From assembly GCA_964471235.1 (NCBI GenBank), contig CAYYGL010000200.1:1-8776 (forward strand): 8,776 bases of DNA, in the 5' to 3' direction. Below are positions 7,410-8,776 of the stretch, one piece after another. The notes under the pieces were generated by a model that did no database searches, was not told where the DNA came from, and saw only the letters and a program-made list of their open reading frames with translations. A program made the position numbers and the translations under genes. Source of the DNA: CAYYGL01 sp964471235 (GTDB taxonomy: Bacteria; Calditrichota; Calditrichia; RBG-13-44-9; J075). Each line of letters begins with the position of its first letter. The stretch's first letter is position 1.

Positions 7410-7425
7410 GCTTCCCTCCCATATC

Positions 7426-8776
7426 CTATTCGAACATATCCCACTTTCCAATTGATTGCCAGGGGGTTGGTGGTTTTTCCCGGGAAAACGAGCCGCTTTT
7501 CTGCGGTTGCGGCGGTTCATATCGGGCAGCGGCAACCAACGCCAACGCCAGTAATTTTTCATCCGGGGCATGTTTCCAACCGTTGATATGACTCTCAATA
7601 AAGCCGGTGTGTAAATTCCCGGCTTCAAACTCCGGATGACTCAGGAGTTCAATCAAAAAAGGGATGGGGGTCTTGATTCCCAATATCACATAGTCTTTCA
7701 GGGCATTTTTTACTCGTTGAATGGCAGCGCTGCGGGTTTCCGCATAAGCAATTAACTTTGCCAGAATGGGATCGTAATGATGGCTCACCTCGAACCCGCT
7801 GTAGATGCCACTGTCACAGCGGATGCCCGGACCGGAAGGTGCTTTTACCAGCAGCAGTTTACCCACCGAAGGGAAGAAATTGTTTTCCGGGTCTTCGGCA
7901 TAAATCCGGCATTCAATGGCATGACCGCGCTGAAGCAGCTCTTCCTGTTGAAACGGAAGCGGTTCCCCGGCTGCAATTCGGATTTGCTGTTTGACCAGGT
8001 CAATTCCGGTTACTATTTCGGTTACCGGGTGCTCTACCTGAATCCGGGCATTTACTTCCAGGAAATAAAATTTGTTTTCCCCATCTAACAGGAATTCCAC
8101 AGTGCCGGCATTGGTGTAGCCCACCGCTTCCATCACCCGGCAGGCGGTTTCGCCCATTTTCCGGCGCAACGCATCATCCACCGCCGGCGAGGGGGATTCC
8201 TCAATGATTTTCTGATGCCGGCGCTGAATGGAACACTCCCGCTCGAACAGGTGCACCATGTTTCCGTGGTTATCCGCCAGGATCTGAAACTCGATATGAC
8301 GGGGCTGTTCGATAAATTTTTCCATGTACACGGTCTCGTTGCCGAAGGCTGCTTTGGCTTCTCGCCGCCCGGCTTCCACTGCGCCCTGCAACTGATCGGG
8401 TTGATGTACAATGCGCATCCCCTTGCCGCCGCCCCCGGCAGAAGCTTTGATCATCACCGGGTAGCCAATGGCTGCCGCTTTTTTTTGAATTTCCGCCCAA
8501 TCGCTTTCATACACTTCCACTCCCGGGGTGATGGGGATTCCGGCGCCCTCCATCGTTAAACGGGCGGTTAACTTATCCCCCACTTTTCTCATCGCTTCCG
8601 GGGTGGGACCGATAAAAATTAAACCGGCTGCCAGGCAGCTTTCGGCGAAGTCGGCATTTTCCGCTAAAAAACCATAGCCCGGATGGATAGCGTCGCAGCG
8701 GTTTTGTTTCGCCACCGCAATAATGGTATCCATGTTCAAATAACTTTCGGTTGGGGATGCCGGGCCGATGGGATAT
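7426..8776 (-). CDS. Biotin carboxylase part of an acyl-CoA carboxylase alpha subunit (5' end off window)
   Basis: ATP-grasp enzyme that carboxylates biotin using ATP and bicarbonate, the first half-reaction of acyl-CoA carboxylases. The frame is open from the right edge: YPIGPASPTESYLNMDT precedes the internal codons, so TTG 8739 is not the start and roughly 50 N-terminal residues lie outside. The 449 residues present include HPGYGFLAENADFAESC, the ATP-binding loop KASAGGGGKGM, EKFIEQPRHIEFQ, ECSIQRRHQKIIEESPSP and the catalytic block FLEVNARIQVEHPVTE. The last normally reads N-T-R; here it is N-A-R, but Glu, Asn and Arg are kept. The C-terminus PWQSIGKWDMFE is where fused alpha subunits pass into the BT linker, yet a TAG ends it here. 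The estimated length of this piece plus the BCCP piece (about 670) equals a complete fused alpha subunit, so the gene appears interrupted rather than naturally ending. Confidence 0.93.
   Translation of the reverse strand, partial: YPIGPASPTESYLNMDTIIAVAKQNRCDAIHPGYGFLAENADFAESCLAAGLIFIGPTPEAMRKVGDKLTARLTMEGAGIPITPGVEVYESDWAEIQKKAAAIGYPVMIKASAGGGGKGMRIVHQPDQLQGAVEAGRREAKAAFGNETVYMEKFIEQPRHIEFQILADNHGNMVHLFERECSIQRRHQKIIEESPSPAVDDALRRKMGETACRVMEAVGYTNAGTVEFLLDGENKFYFLEVNARIQVEHPVTEIVTGIDLVKQQIRIAAGEPLPFQQEELLQRGHAIECRIYAEDPENNFFPSVGKLLLVKAPSGPGIRCDSGIYSGFEVSHHYDPILAKLIAYAETRSAAIQRVKNALKDYVILGIKTPIPFLIELLSHPEFEAGNLHTGFIESHINGWKHAPDEKLLALALVAAARYEPPQPQKSGSFSREKPPTPWQSIGKWDMFE

Larger units (their letters stand above)
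7132..7425. other. Non-coding interruption inside the carboxylase gene (putative small insertion)
   Basis: About 294 bp separate the biotin carboxylase and BCCP pieces. In the shared frame there are at least seven further stop codons after the TAG at 7428-7426. The 7146-7235 part is visibly AT-rich, unlike the genes on either side, while 7300-7425 is not. It holds inverted repeats at 7130-7145, 7227-7244 and 7349-7409. An open frame of 81 codons on the minus strand (7366-7121) includes HHPLSG and LLDLNSLVKLL but has no recognisable domain and overlaps the BCCP start, so I do not call it a gene. No clear terminal inverted repeats or target-site duplication could be found by eye. It could be a miniature mobile element, a decayed insertion-sequence remnant or a structured RNA element. 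Confidence 0.6.

Noticed and set aside
8737..8739. TTG as the start of the biotin carboxylase
   Set aside because: The conserved YPIGPASPTESY segment lies upstream in frame, so the true start is beyond the right edge.

Overview
All convincing genes lie on the minus strand, so transcription runs from right to left. The window suggests a Gram-negative bacterium: there is an outer-membrane beta-barrel protein ending in phenylalanine, several Sec signal peptides, and a periplasmic FecR-domain protein. Codon use is moderate in GC. The protein style (Ig-like plus barrel proteins, CHASE2 cyclase) recalls FCB-group or KSB1/Calditrichota-like lineages, but this is an impression from protein character, not a taxonomic result.

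In transcription order: (1) 8776-7426, the biotin carboxylase part of an acyl-CoA carboxylase alpha subunit, with its N-terminus beyond the right edge. (2) 7425-7132, about 294 bp of non-coding, partly AT-rich DNA with several inverted repeats. (3) 7131-6607, the biotin carboxyl carrier part of the same kind of enzyme, in the same reading frame as (1). Together, (1) and (3) have the length and domain order of one fused alpha subunit, so this looks like a gene split by an insertion. (4) 6580-5417, an unrecognised secreted protein with Ig/Fn3-like folds. (5) 5416-5140, a gap with a purine-rich heptamer repeat. (6) 5139-4459, a FecR-domain protein. (7) 4454-2058, an outer-membrane protein with two Ig-like domains and a barrel, almost touching the FecR gene. 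(8) 2057-1883, a gap starting with a stem-loop just after the barrel gene. (9) 1882-<1, a membrane adenylate cyclase with a CHASE2 sensor and a class IIIb catalytic domain, running off the left edge.

Genes 4 to 9 read like a cell-envelope signalling set: secreted or periplasmic proteins, an outer-membrane barrel, and an inner-membrane cyclase whose periplasmic CHASE2 domain could sense something in the same compartment. The carboxylase pieces are metabolic (carboxylation of a short-chain or branched acyl-CoA), and their link to the signalling set may be only positional. The most unusual points are the interrupted carboxylase gene, the undescribed secreted protein, and the FecR/barrel/CHASE2-cyclase arrangement.
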